A stretch of DNA of 64,000 bases from Shinella lacus (GCF_010994755.1 NZ_WHSB02000012.1:108270-172269); one strand, 5' to 3'. Numbered from the stretch's first letter, positions 8,989-18,162 are shown. The notes: generated by a model not told the origin, from the sequence alone. Made by a program: numbers and translations.

Positions 8989-9816
8989 ATGCGCACCGTG
9001 GGGCCGTCGACGCTTGATCGCTTCCTTGCCCGTGATCGTTTGATCGTCATCCTGTCGTTGCTGAGTGCGGTAGCTGTATCCGTTGCCTACATCCTGGCGG
9101 GTGGTGGAACGGGAATGTCGTCTCTCGGCATGTCGATGGATACAGGTCCTGCCGGCGCGCTCATCGCCGGCACGCCGGACATGGTCAGTCCTGTGGTTTG
9201 GACACCCGGCTATGCGGTCGTCATCTTCGTGATGTGGTGGCTGATGATGGTCGCCATGATGGTTCCGAGTGCGTCGCCGGTCGTGCTGCTTTACGGTGCG
9301 CTCCAGCGGGACCAAGGTGCCTGGCCCGCGCTTGAATTCCTCCTCGGATACCTCGCGGTATGGGCGGGGTTCGGCGTGGCTGCGACCCTCATCCAGGGGG
9401 CTTTGTCGGCGGGCGGGCTTGTTTCCGCCATGTACATGAACCTTGCAACGACTTATCTCGCCGCGGCGGTACTGATCGGCGCCGGGCTCTATCAGTTGTC
9501 TCCCTTGAAGGCCGTTTGCCTCGATCATTGCCGAAGTCCGGTCGAGGCGCTCACCCGTCACCGGCGCACCGGGCATGCGGCGGCGTTCCGGATGGGGCTC
9601 GTCCATGGCGGCTATTGTCTCGGTTGTTGCTGGACGTTGATGGCACTGCTGTTTGTCGGCGGCGTCATGAACATTTGGTGGATCGTCGGCATTGCCGTTT
9701 ATGTCGCCATTGAGAAGCTGGCACCCGGCGGAAGGCGGGTCGCGAAAGTGACGGCGATCATCCTTATAGTCGGCGGGTTGGTCCTGCTCGCCGGATCGCT
9801 TAGCACAGGTGCATAG
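8989..9816 (+). CDS. DUF2182 integral membrane protein (predicted metal-binding)
   Basis: The 275-residue protein has about seven hydrophobic helices and belongs to DUF2182. Family features include the MWWLMMVAMMVPSASP helix, rich in methionine, and a GLVHGGYCLGCCWTLM segment with a Cys/His cluster near residue 205. It is encoded directly after the DUF1326 gene, and the pair is probably one functional unit that moves or senses a metal at the inner membrane. It converges on the ZIP gene, with 21 bases between the two stops. Confidence 0.82.
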   Translation: MRTVGPSTLDRFLARDRLIVILSLLSAVAVSVAYILAGGGTGMSSLGMSMDTGPAGALIAGTPDMVSPVVWTPGYAVVIFVMWWLMMVAMMVPSASPVVLLYGALQRDQGAWPALEFLLGYLAVWAGFGVAATLIQGALSAGGLVSAMYMNLATTYLAAAVLIGAGLYQLSPLKAVCLDHCRSPVEALTRHRRTGHAAAFRMGLVHGGYCLGCCWTLMALLFVGGVMNIWWIVGIAVYVAIEKLAPGGRRVAKVTAIILIVGGLVLLAGSLSTGA

Positions 9817-9837
9817 GCTGCGCTCGCAACGGCTTGA

Positions 9838-11034
9838 TCAAATTTTGACGAGCATCGCCGTTGTGTACATCACGGCGAGACCCACGGTCGCACCGGCGAG
9901 GAACTCGCGTCGGAGCAAACCTGCGGAAAGGCTCGGCGCTCCCCGCGCGGCAAACAGCGAGACCTCGACGATGACCTGGAGGATTGCACCCGCGCCGACG
10001 GAAAGCGCAAGCGCCGTCCATTGCGGCGACGTGGCGAGGCTGCCCACCCAGATGCCTATGACCGCCGGACCTCCGGCGATGAGGGCGAGCGCGGCGAACC
10101 GCTTGAGCGTAGGCTGCTCGCGCAGGATCGGTGCGGCAATGCCGATGCCCTCGGTGATGTTGTGCAGCGTGAACCCCATGACGAGGAACGTCCCAAGTCC
10201 CGCAGCGCCGGCTGCGAACGCACCTCCGATGGCAAGCCCCTCCCCGAAATTGTGAAGTCCGATGCCGACCGCAATCAGGGTGGCAAGCGCCAGGCCACTG
10301 GGACTACCCTCGCGGCGCGAGACCGCGGTCAAGAGCGCAAACGCGCCGAGGGCCGTGAACACCACCATTCCGGTTCCCTGGAACAGCGCGGCGGACTTGC
10401 CGGCGAACTCGAAGGCTTCTTCGAACGTATCGACGAGCAGGAACGCCAGCAGGCCGACGGTCAAAGCCAGCAGGAAGCGCATCGCCCGAGGTCCTGCTCC
10501 ACGCAGGGCCGGGAAGAACATCAGGCCCGCCACGACCGGCAGGATGCCGACGAAGGCGCCGAGCACGGCCTGACGAACCAAGGTGTCCGAACTCTGCTGC
10601 GGCGTCGGCACTGCGACGGGTATCTCGTGGTCGAACGTCGCTCCGGTGTTGGTGACCAGGGTGACCTTGTGGGCTTCCCCGAGTACCCATGGGAACAGAA
10701 CTTCAACCCATGCCGCGCTTCCCCGAGCTATCGTGCCGGGGGGATTGAGCCGGAACTGCCAGTAGGCGGCATCGACCTGCACCTGAGCGATCGTCATCGG
10801 CTCCGAGCCGCCGGCGCGAACGAGGAGTCGAAGGCCATTCTGGTCGAGCACAGTCCGTTCAAAGGCGATGTTCTCGACCGGAGGCGCACCGTTGCGGAAG
10901 CTGGCCGTGAGATCGTTCCCCAAAAGCCAGGCAAAGGCGGCAACGAGGAGTGCGATCGGCAGCAGCGCCCAGAGCAGCGCCGTTCTGCTTGCGGGTGCTT
11001 TGCGTTCCGGAATACCAGCCGTTTGCTCGCTCAT
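9838..11034 (-). CDS. ZIP-family metal transporter with an N-terminal extracytoplasmic domain
   Basis: This 398-residue protein has an N-terminal membrane anchor, an extracytoplasmic beta-rich domain (about residues 45-130) and a C-terminal ZIP transporter part. The two metal-binding helices carry the family motifs HNFGEGLAIG and HNITEGIGIA. The N-terminal extension is not part of ordinary ZIP proteins. It overlaps the multicopper oxidase gene by four bases, and the two form an operon divergent from mntR. This context suggests manganese or iron as substrate, but the direction and ion cannot be read from the sequence. Confidence 0.85.
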   Translation of the reverse strand: MSEQTAGIPERKAPASRTALLWALLPIALLVAAFAWLLGNDLTASFRNGAPPVENIAFERTVLDQNGLRLLVRAGGSEPMTIAQVQVDAAYWQFRLNPPGTIARGSAAWVEVLFPWVLGEAHKVTLVTNTGATFDHEIPVAVPTPQQSSDTLVRQAVLGAFVGILPVVAGLMFFPALRGAGPRAMRFLLALTVGLLAFLLVDTFEEAFEFAGKSAALFQGTGMVVFTALGAFALLTAVSRREGSPSGLALATLIAVGIGLHNFGEGLAIGGAFAAGAAGLGTFLVMGFTLHNITEGIGIAAPILREQPTLKRFAALALIAGGPAVIGIWVGSLATSPQWTALALSVGAGAILQVIVEVSLFAARGAPSLSAGLLRREFLAGATVGLAVMYTTAMLVKI

Positions 11035-12170
11035 GCCACGCCCTCCACGACGTCGAACATTCCCATCCAGCCCAGTTCGGTGAACTCCGACTGGTGGGCA
11101 TGGAACATGTAGAGGCCCGGCTCGTGCTCCGGCTCATTCGCGAAGGTGAACTCCAGGATGCCGCGTTGCGCCTGGCATTGCATGATGACGTCGACCGTCT
11201 TGAGCGTCGGTGTCAACGTGGTGCCCTGATCGTAATAGTCGAAGAAGTTCCCGTGGATATGGAACGAGTTGATTGGATCGAACTCGGTCAGGTTCGCGAG
11301 ATAGATCCGGACTGGACGGTTTCGCTCAATACGGATCGGCTGCTTGGCGTAGCAATGGGCTATGGTGTTGCAGGCGTAGAACTCGTTCTCCCCGTCAAAG
11401 TTGGTATCGAAGGCGTTCATGACCATCGCGAGCTCCTGCCAGCGTTGGTTTTCCGGCGAGCCGCGCAGCCGTGACGCCGCCGCTGCCACAGCGTCGGGAT
11501 GGCGCGCGGGATCGGGGTCAACGACGAAGAGACCGTACATACCCTTATGGATGTGCCGGGCGAGAGGCAAAGCATGGCAATGGTAGAGATGGCAGCCGAA
11601 AGGTCGCGCGTCGAATTCGTAGATGAACTCTTCGCCCGGCGCGATTAATCCCGCACCCGGAACGCCGTCCATGCGGGCGGCGTGGAACCCATGAAAATGC
11701 ATCGAATGCGGATGGGAGCCATAGTTCCTGAAGACGACGCGCACGCGGTCGCCTTCGGTCGCCCGGAGCGCTGGACCGGGAACACGACCGTTGAAGGTCC
11801 AGGCTGGAAACATGACGCCCGGCGCGATCTCGATCTCCTTGTCTTCGGCAGTAACCTCGAAAGTCCTCAGCGTGCGGCCATCCGGCAGCCTTGACGTCGT
11901 TCCAGAATCCCAATCCGTCAGCATTGCCGTGGGATCGAAACCGTTCTTTTCAGAGTCCACGTCGCCGACGGTGATCATCGCTCCATGAGCTTGGAGATGA
12001 GGCGATTGCGAGATCGCTGCGCTCTTGTCACCTGCTGGGAGGTGTCCGTTATGCGCCGAGGTGGACTGACCGAGGGCCGTGCCGGAGGCAAGAGCGGCGC
12101 CGCCGGCTGTGAACAGCCCGGCGCTGAGGAGTTTTCTGCGGTTGATATCGAATGGCAGCCAGCGCTTCAT
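11031..12170 (-). CDS. two-domain multicopper oxidase
   Basis: The 379-residue exported protein begins with a twin-arginine-like signal (NRRKLLSAGLFTAGGAALASG). It has two cupredoxin domains with copper ligands in HPHSMHFHGFH, GCHLYHCHALPLARHIHKGM, HIHGNFFDYY and MFHAHQSEFTELG. The HCH...H...GM pattern gives the type 1 copper site in domain one. Its size and layout resemble two-domain multicopper oxidases and CuNIR-like proteins rather than three-domain CopA/CueO. The operon with a ZIP transporter and the MntR-like sites upstream suggest metal (Mn, Fe or Cu) oxidation in the periplasm. Confidence 0.87.
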   Translation of the reverse strand: MKRWLPFDINRRKLLSAGLFTAGGAALASGTALGQSTSAHNGHLPAGDKSAAISQSPHLQAHGAMITVGDVDSEKNGFDPTAMLTDWDSGTTSRLPDGRTLRTFEVTAEDKEIEIAPGVMFPAWTFNGRVPGPALRATEGDRVRVVFRNYGSHPHSMHFHGFHAARMDGVPGAGLIAPGEEFIYEFDARPFGCHLYHCHALPLARHIHKGMYGLFVVDPDPARHPDAVAAAASRLRGSPENQRWQELAMVMNAFDTNFDGENEFYACNTIAHCYAKQPIRIERNRPVRIYLANLTEFDPINSFHIHGNFFDYYDQGTTLTPTLKTVDVIMQCQAQRGILEFTFANEPEHEPGLYMFHAHQSEFTELGWMGMFDVVEGVA

Positions 12171-12220
12171 GTGACGATCCCGTTAGCAATGTCGAATAAG
12201 AAAAGCACAGGATCGACAAC

Positions 12221-12234
12221 TTAGCAAATGCTAT
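12221..12234. promoter_or_regulatory. MntR-like operator 1
   Basis: The sequence TTAGC-AAAT-GCTAT is a near-palindrome (four of five arm positions pair) lying 51 bases upstream of the multicopper oxidase start. It has the same spacing and arms as the second site near mntR, which suggests that the same regulator binds both. Confidence 0.55.
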
Positions 12235-12291
12235 ATTCACCGCACTTCCGGCATTCTCGGCGTTAAGATTTGCACTTTGAGGCAAGATTCC

Positions 12292-12305
12292 ATAGCATTG
12301 GCTAT
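12292..12305. promoter_or_regulatory. MntR-like operator 2
   Basis: ATAGC-ATTG-GCTAT is a perfect 5+4+5 palindrome 32 bases before the preferred mntR start. It is the better of the two matching sites in this divergent region and would allow autoregulation of mntR. Confidence 0.58.
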
Positions 12306-12337
12306 AATCTTGCATCGATGGAATGGATGGCGGCGAC

Positions 12338-12793
12338 ATGATCGGGAAATCAAAGGCCGGTGCGCGGCCCGTGCTTCTGGACGAGGAGAGCCATGTCGAG
12401 AGCTTTCGGCAGACCCGAAACAACCGGCGGACCGAACTGGTCGAGGACTATGTCGAACTGATCGATGACCTGCTGCAGGACACCGGCGAGGCTCGCCAGA
12501 TCGACGTGGCCCGGCGCCTGGGCGTCGCCCAGCCGACTGTCGCCAAGATGCTGAAACGCCTGACTGCGGAAGGGTTGGTCCAGCAGAAACCTTATCGCGG
12601 CATTTTCCTGACTGCTGAAGGCAAGTCGCTCGCCGACAGCGCTCGTGAGCGCCATCGGATCGTCGAAGGGTTCCTGCTCGCCCTGGGGGTGGGGCCAGAA
12701 GCGGCACGCATCGATGCTGAAGGCATAGAACATCACGTCAGTGAGGAAACCCTTGGTGTGTTCAAGCGCCACATCGAGCGGCAGCGGTCGTAA
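12338..12793 (+). CDS. mntR: MntR manganese-responsive regulator (DtxR family)
   Basis: This is a 151-residue DtxR-family repressor. It has a winged HTH ([28 protein letters not shown]) and a dimerisation/metal domain containing [13 protein letters not shown] and [12 protein letters not shown], whose His/Glu residues are typical ligands. A start at 12323 would add five residues. The sequence matches the rhizobial MntR type that senses Mn(II). It is divergent from the oxidase-ZIP operon, and two matching palindromes lie between the units, so it probably controls both. Confidence 0.9.
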   Translation: MIGKSKAGARPVLLDEESHVESFRQTRNNRRTELVEDYVELIDDLLQDTGEARQIDVARRLGVAQPTVAKMLKRLTAEGLVQQKPYRGIFLTAEGKSLADSARERHRIVEGFLLALGVGPEAARIDAEGIEHHVSEETLGVFKRHIERQRS

Positions 12794-12868
12794 AGTCAGA
12801 AGGTCGCATCCCGTTTTAGGGGTAGGCGCCTGGAGGTCGCGGATCCGGTGCGCGTCTGCTGCGACCGT

Positions 12869-13045
12869 TTACTTGCCGGTTTCGGTAGCGCCTGCTGGCA
12901 CGGCCGACGTATTCACCTCGCTGCGGATATGCAGAGCGCTATAGGCAGTCACGAACACCACGAAGCCCAACAAAACGAAAAGCATGAGCCAGTTCTTCCG
13001 CCGAACGGTGTGCGTGCGATCTTTATCGTGAATGGGATCAGTCAT
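12869..13045 (-). CDS. small single-pass membrane protein (58 aa)
   Basis: This short frame starts at 13045, overlaps the end of the L,D-transpeptidase gene by eight bases and ends at a TAA at 12869-12871. The product begins MTDPIHDKDRTHTVRRKNWL, is basic, and then has one hydrophobic helix (about residues 20-37) and a polar tail, as expected for an inner-membrane protein with its C-terminus outside. It belongs to the envelope operon by position. Its function is unknown. Confidence 0.6.
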   Translation of the reverse strand: MTDPIHDKDRTHTVRRKNWLMLFVLLGFVVFVTAYSALHIRSEVNTSAVPAGATETGK

Positions 13046-14081
13046 TCGCCGCCTCGCTGGTCATGGCAGACGTTCCGGAATAGGGGTCAGGGAGTGCGGC
13101 TTCCGGACGGCTGACCGGATACTTGATGATCGATATGTCCTCGGCGAGCTTCGTGGCGCCCTGTTTCTTCAGCAGCGCACGAAAGCTCGGATGCATGCCG
13201 CCATCCACATAGGCGAGCGCGTCATTCGATGTTTCAGCGGAAAGCGCTACGTCAACCTTGCGGCGTTCAGCCGCGACCAGCGCTTGGAGGTCGGCCGAGG
13301 CGATGCTGGTCGCCGCCGGGCAGGCTGCAAGCGGGTTGCGCGGATCGCCGCCTTCGAACTCCCTGTTGAACACATAGCGACGTTCGCAGGTGGCAACCTT
13401 CGGCTGGCGCTTGGAGAGCGCGAAGTAATCGTAGCCCTCCTTCAAGGTCAGCCAGAATGGCATGTTCGGATCACGCCGATGCGTTACGAAATTCTCGGCG
13501 GTCATGCGGAACGGATAGGCCTGAACCTGAAAGCGTTCCTGGCCGCTTTGCAGCGATTTCTGCACCATGGCATAAATCTCGCCGACGCCCTGGTCGGTCA
13601 TGGCATAGCAGCCCGACGACGAGCAGGCTCCATGAACCATCAGCGCCTCTCCGCTATAGCCGAGCGCAGCCTCCAGGCGATTGGGATAGCCGAGATTGAA
13701 CGAGACATAATATTGTGACTGCGGGTTCAGCATACCGGCGGAGACATGGTAGAAGCCCTCGGGCGCCTGGCGGTCGCCTTCCTTCGTCTTCGGTCCGAGT
13801 TGGCCGGACCAACGGCACATCGGATAGGTCTTGAAGAGCTTGTAGCGGCCGGACGCATCCGCCTTCCAGACTTCAAGTTCGCTCTCCTGCTTAAAGATTC
13901 GCACCAGCACAGGGTCCTCGGGTCGCACGCCCTTCTTCGACATCTCGGCGACAATGGTTGACGAGAGTTTCGGCGGCTCGCTGGAAAGTTCGGCAAGCTC
14001 CATCGCAACGCACCCAGATAGTCCGGTCGCGATGAGAGAAACTGCAAGGAATTTCTGCAGAAGGGAAGAGTACGGTCGCAT
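13038..14081 (-). CDS. YafK-type L,D-transpeptidase lipoprotein
   Basis: The 347-residue protein has a lipoprotein signal with the lipobox LSGC (Cys near residue 24) and a YafK/murein L,D-transpeptidase domain. The catalytic segment reads MVHGACSSSGCYAMTDQG, giving the His and Cys of the family. Proteins of this class act on peptidoglycan cross-links or anchor proteins to the wall. It is the third gene of a minus-strand envelope operon. It ends with a Ser/Pro-rich tail and overlaps a 58-residue membrane protein gene. Confidence 0.87.
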   Translation of the reverse strand: MRPYSSLLQKFLAVSLIATGLSGCVAMELAELSSEPPKLSSTIVAEMSKKGVRPEDPVLVRIFKQESELEVWKADASGRYKLFKTYPMCRWSGQLGPKTKEGDRQAPEGFYHVSAGMLNPQSQYYVSFNLGYPNRLEAALGYSGEALMVHGACSSSGCYAMTDQGVGEIYAMVQKSLQSGQERFQVQAYPFRMTAENFVTHRRDPNMPFWLTLKEGYDYFALSKRQPKVATCERRYVFNREFEGGDPRNPLAACPAATSIASADLQALVAAERRKVDVALSAETSNDALAYVDGGMHPSFRALLKKQGATKLAEDISIIKYPVSRPEAALPDPYSGTSAMTSEAAND

Positions 14082-14137
14082 GATATGCCATGACGTAGGA
14101 ATGCCAGGAGCTTGTGCAGGGAGACGATGGGTTACCG

Positions 14138-15010
14138 CTATTCCCCGGCTTGGGTGCCGTGATCGTGTCCGTCTTCTGATCCCGCGGGCATCGCCACGTC
14201 CGGCACGAGCTTCTCGACGCGCACACCCGCCTTGAGGTTGGTAACGATCTTGCGAACCGCCTGCGCTTCCATTCCACGTCGCAACTCCGCCGACACGACC
14301 TCGAAAGCCGGTGGTTCGCGCTTTCGACGCTCTTCGAGCTTTACGACGTGAAAGCCGAAGGGTGTTTCGACAGGTTTTGCGGCGATCTCAGCGTTCTTCA
14401 GCGTTGCCACTACCGTCCCGAGTTCCGGTGGAAGTTGCTCGAGCGTCAGGAGACCGAGATCACCTCCGTTTTCTTTTGAGGTGTCGTCTAGCGATACGCT
14501 TTTGGCCACCTCTTCAAAGGACTTACCGGCGGCGATCTCCTTGATCGCGGCTTCGGCGCCCGCCTGATCGCTCAGGAGGATATGGCGGACCTGAAACTCT
14601 TCCACTTTCGGCATCGCGGCGACCCGCTCATCGTAGACCTTGCGAAGACTATCTTCGGTCACCGCCGCGGCAGCCGCTTTGGAAAGATAGGCCTGTTGCA
14701 GGACCTGCTGCCGGAGAATTGCCATCTGCCGCTTAAAGGTCTCGTCGTTTTCCAGCCCATCCTTAATCGCGGCGTCGGAGACCACCTTGAGATCGATCAG
14801 CGCATCGACGACCGCGGATTTGCGCGCCTCCGGCGTCGCCTTGGGGTTTGGATCGCCGAGGAACGAAGTTGCGAACGACACATCGGATTCCCGAATCTCG
14901 GTATCTCCGACGCGGGCCGCAACCTGGTCCGCCCGTTCCTCGGCGAGGGCTGGAGTCCCAGCCAATAAAAGTGCGGAGAGAAGAAGTTGCCTCATTGTGA
15001 GATGGATCAT
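14138..15010 (-). CDS. periplasmic peptidyl-prolyl isomerase, PpiC/SurA-like
   Basis: The 290-residue protein has a signal peptide (MRQLLLSALLLAGTPALA; the true start may be 14995), a SurA-like N-terminal chaperone region and a parvulin domain at about residues 130-235. The domain shows FQVRHILLSD, FEEVAKSVSLD, NGGDLG and PFGFHVVKLEERR. The C-terminus is His-rich (EDGHDHG) and could bind metal. It overlaps the DsbA-like gene by four bases, so oxidative folding and proline isomerisation are encoded together. Confidence 0.9.
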   Translation of the reverse strand: MIHLTMRQLLLSALLLAGTPALAEERADQVAARVGDTEIRESDVSFATSFLGDPNPKATPEARKSAVVDALIDLKVVSDAAIKDGLENDETFKRQMAILRQQVLQQAYLSKAAAAAVTEDSLRKVYDERVAAMPKVEEFQVRHILLSDQAGAEAAIKEIAAGKSFEEVAKSVSLDDTSKENGGDLGLLTLEQLPPELGTVVATLKNAEIAAKPVETPFGFHVVKLEERRKREPPAFEVVSAELRRGMEAQAVRKIVTNLKAGVRVEKLVPDVAMPAGSEDGHDHGTQAGE

Positions 15011-15648
15011 TTCTTTGCTCCCGCGACAAGCGGTTCAACAAGGGCGCGCAGCTGCTCAATCGGCATGACACCGGTGTATTTCTCACCATTTATGAAGAAG
15101 GTCGGCGTCGAATCCACGCCGAGCTCCTGGCCTCGGGCGGCAACGGCGTTGACCTTGTCGAGCAGCGCCTGATCGCCAAGACAGGCCTCGAGATCGGCCT
15201 CCTTGAGACCGGTCATCGAAAGGACGGAAAGGAACCCCTCCTTGCCATCCTTGGTGCGCGCCCAGCGCGGCTGGTTGCGGAAAAGGAGGTCGACCGTCGG
15301 ATACCACTTCGCATCGCCCATGCACCGGGCAAGCATGAAGGCGGCTGTTGCTCTGGGGTCAAAGGGAAACTCGCGCAGAATGAAGCGGACCTTGCCCGTG
15401 TCGACGAACTCCGCCTTGAAGGCCGGCCAGACGTTCAGGTGAAAGTTAGCGCAATGCCCACACGTCATTGAGGCATATTCGATCACAGTGACCGGCGCAT
15501 CGTCCCGCCCCAAAATCCTTTCGGGCAAGGGACCGGGTTGCATAAGGTCGGGAACGGCGTCCGCTGAAGCGGCCTGTGCAAAAACGCTGTTCGCGGCGAG
15601 CAATGCGATGCCTGCCGCGGTCGATTTCAGAAATTGCCGTCTGAACAT
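15007..15648 (-). CDS. DsbA-family thiol:disulfide oxidoreductase
   Basis: This 213-residue exported protein has a signal peptide (MFRRQFLKSTAAGIALLAA, with an RRxFLK twin-arginine-like motif) and a DsbA fold. The redox motif is CGHC in YASMTCGHCANFH. The conserved cis-Pro region is STPTFFINGEKY near the C-terminus. The start at 15648 was chosen because longer readings add only non-signal sequence. It is the first gene of the envelope operon. Confidence 0.9.
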   Translation of the reverse strand: MFRRQFLKSTAAGIALLAANSVFAQAASADAVPDLMQPGPLPERILGRDDAPVTVIEYASMTCGHCANFHLNVWPAFKAEFVDTGKVRFILREFPFDPRATAAFMLARCMGDAKWYPTVDLLFRNQPRWARTKDGKEGFLSVLSMTGLKEADLEACLGDQALLDKVNAVAARGQELGVDSTPTFFINGEKYTGVMPIEQLRALVEPLVAGAKK

Positions 15649-15845
15649 GTCGTCTCCAAATCCAGGGAGCCGGATCATAAAACCTCTAGCAGCTTGAGGT
15701 GCAAGTGCGCGAAAGCGCGCACCGCGGGAATTTTCGCAGGGCATTCAGGCGCCACCCGAAAACGAAGATGTGACCATCTCGATAACCGGCTGTTAAGCAA
15801 ACCACCGTGAGACTGGCGATCGGAACCATCGCGGATCTGGATACT

Positions 15846-16175
15846 ATGCGCATACACGGCGATTTCGTGAAATTGATCGTTGTCATCCTGATGTCGTTCG
15901 CTGTCGGGATAAGCACCACGGCGTCGGCCGTGACCCGCAGCAACGCAGCATGGGATCAATCGCAAAGTGTCACAAACCTTCCGGCGATGGACGCCGACGA
16001 TGTCGCGCCAGGACATCCATCGCAGTCCGACAGCTGTCACGAAGCCTGCAATTGGCTGGTAGCCTGGTATTGGCCGGTGACTGGTCCGGTTCATCGAGTG
16101 CATGGCGTCGAAGCGGCTGACACCCATCTCTCCCGTCTGATCCAACTGATCCTTCCCCCTCCTCGTTCGGCTTGA
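15846..16175 (+). CDS. hypothetical exported protein
   Basis: The 109-residue product begins MRIHGDFVKLIVVILMSFAVG, a likely signal peptide, and then has no recognisable domain apart from a DSCHEACNWLVAWYW segment. An upstream ATG at 15807 adds 13 residues and is less likely. It is divergent from the dsbA-like gene. The function is unknown. Confidence 0.5.
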   Translation: MRIHGDFVKLIVVILMSFAVGISTTASAVTRSNAAWDQSQSVTNLPAMDADDVAPGHPSQSDSCHEACNWLVAWYWPVTGPVHRVHGVEAADTHLSRLIQLILPPPRSA

Positions 16176-16321
16176 GTTGGGAAGAGGCCCTCGCGTGCAG
16201 TTCACGGCCACAGGCTAGGCCGCTCCGGCGTGCTCTCCTTCAAAATACGTAAATTATTGCAACTCGTTGCGGTTAGCAGTTGGCCATTTGTAGGGCCTTG
16301 CCCGCGCCAAGGATCACCCAC

Positions 16322-16936
16322 ATGAAACCAGACGACATCATCTTGCCATCGGAGCCACCGGCCGCGTCGCTTCTCGATCGCCGGACATTCAGCCTCGCAG
16401 CAATTGCTTTTTTCGCCACTCCGACAGGTGCTCTCGCTCACGGCAAGACGCGCACAACCAACCTCGACGAACGGTTTCTGCCTCAACTGGTGACGTCTCC
16501 CTTCCCCGAAACGGCTGGCACCATCGTCGTGGTGCCGAAAGATCGCTATCTTTATCTGATCGAGGACGATGGTTTCGCGCGCCGCTACGGTGTTGGCGTC
16601 GGCCGTGCGGGCCTGACGTTTTCCGGCGCGGCGACGGTCGGCCGAAAGGCGAAATGGCCGAGCTGGCGTCCGACCGACAACATGATCAAGCGCAATCCGA
16701 AGAAATATGCCCGCTACGCCGGTGGAATGGCGGGCGGGCCGAAAAACCCACTCGGGTCGCGGGCGCTTTACCTGTTTCGGGAGGGCAGAGATACGCTCTA
16801 TCGCATCCATGGCACGACGGAGCCCTGGACGATCGGCAAGGCCGTCTCGAACGGCTGCATCCGGATGGTCAACGATCACGTTGAAGACCTGTACGAACGT
16901 GTCCCCGTCGGCGCGCGAGTGGTGGTGATCTCGTGA
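16322..16936 (+). CDS. YkuD-family L,D-transpeptidase
   Basis: The 204-residue protein has a twin-arginine-like signal (LLDRRTFSLAAIAFFATPTGALAHG) and a YkuD catalytic domain. The active site is HGTTEPWTIGKAVSNGCIRM (residues about 163-182), with the His and the nucleophilic Cys in SNGCIRM. Such enzymes make 3-3 cross-links or attach lipoproteins to peptidoglycan. The start at 16322 places the twin arginines properly. It overlaps the broken flavoprotein gene. Confidence 0.92.
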   Translation: MKPDDIILPSEPPAASLLDRRTFSLAAIAFFATPTGALAHGKTRTTNLDERFLPQLVTSPFPETAGTIVVVPKDRYLYLIEDDGFARRYGVGVGRAGLTFSGAATVGRKAKWPSWRPTDNMIKRNPKKYARYAGGMAGGPKNPLGSRALYLFREGRDTLYRIHGTTEPWTIGKAVSNGCIRMVNDHVEDLYERVPVGARVVVIS

Positions 16937-18009
16937 TGGAACGGTTGGTCCTTGTCATCGGCGCCGGTCAGGCGGGTCTTGCGGCTGGGTATTTTCTCCA
17001 AAAGTAGGGAGTACCTTTCTTGATCGTCGATGCGCATCCGCGGATCGGCGACAGTTGGAGACACCGCTATGGGTCACTGACCCTGTTCACACCGCGTCAG
17101 TTCAGCACGCTTCCCGGTGCGCCGGTGGCCGGCAACCGGGAACAATACCCGAACCGCGATGAGTTCGCCGGATACCTCGAAGACTACGCCACTCGGTTGC
17201 GACTGCCGGTGAGGCCATCAACGCGTGTCACTCGGCTGATGCAGGTGGACGGGGGGGTCCTTGCGGAGACGGAAAAGGGTGAGACGATCAAGGCGAGCGA
17301 CGCGATTATCGCGACCGGCGGCTTCCAGCGGCCGGTCGTGCCAGCCGGCCTTGCCGATGGGTTCGGATCGAAGGTTCTTCAATTGACGCCGGAATCCTAT
17401 CTGAATCCAACCGATCTGCCGGAACGGGATGTCCTCGTCGTCGGAGATGGCGCAAGCGGTCGAGACATAGCGCTGGAGTGCCAGCGCTTCCGATCAACGG
17501 TTCTTTGCTGCGGAAAGCGCCGCAAACTGTTCCCGGAACGCTTACTCGGCAAATCCATCTGGTGGTGGCTAAAGATTGTCGGGGTCCTGGAAGCACCGGC
17601 TGACTCCTGGCTCGGTCGCAAGGTTCGCACAGCAGACGCCTTTCCCGACCGCGGGAAGGACAACACGGACCTTATGCGTGCCGGCGTTCGACTGGTTCCG
17701 CGGCTTGTTTCCGCGTCCGGAACCGGTGCCCGGTTCCTTGACGGTGGAGCTGCCGATGTCCGCACCGTTGTCTGGGCAATCGGCTATCGGGATGAGACCG
17801 CTTGGGTCGACATACCGTCCGCCCTCGCTGCCGACGGCTCCTTCTCCCATATGCGGGGCATTTCGCCTGTGGAGGGCCTCTATTATGTCGGCCGCCCATG
17901 GCAACGAAACCGAGCCTTAGCCCTGGTCATGGGGGTAGGCCCGGACGCGCAGGTGATCGTCGGAGAGATTCGGCATCGTCATAGCTGGGACGGCTCCGCC
18001 CGCCCGTGA
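16936..18009 (+). pseudogene. FAD/NAD(P)-binding flavoprotein monooxygenase, interrupted by an amber codon
   Basis: The reading frame starts at 16936, overlapping the L,D-transpeptidase stop (TGATG), and encodes an N-terminal Rossmann motif VIGAGQAGLAAGYFLQK. Codon 24 is then TAG (17005-17007). The same frame continues with GVPFLIVDAHPRIGDSW and runs intact to 18009, including the second dinucleotide site GDGASGRDIALE and a TVVWAIGYR segment. Without the first motif the downstream part cannot bind FAD normally. It is therefore called a pseudogene, unless the stop is suppressed or is a sequencing error. Confidence 0.8.
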
Positions 18010-18162
18010 CGCAGCTTCGGCATGCGACCGGTTGCGCCCGTCCCAGGCAGACGAGAACACCACTTCGACATAGGCACAGTCGCTTCGCCTTCACCGGACG
18101 AACAAGAAAGTGTGATTGTCCTTCACATGATCCTCGCGCTAATTTTTAGCAAGGAGGGTCTC

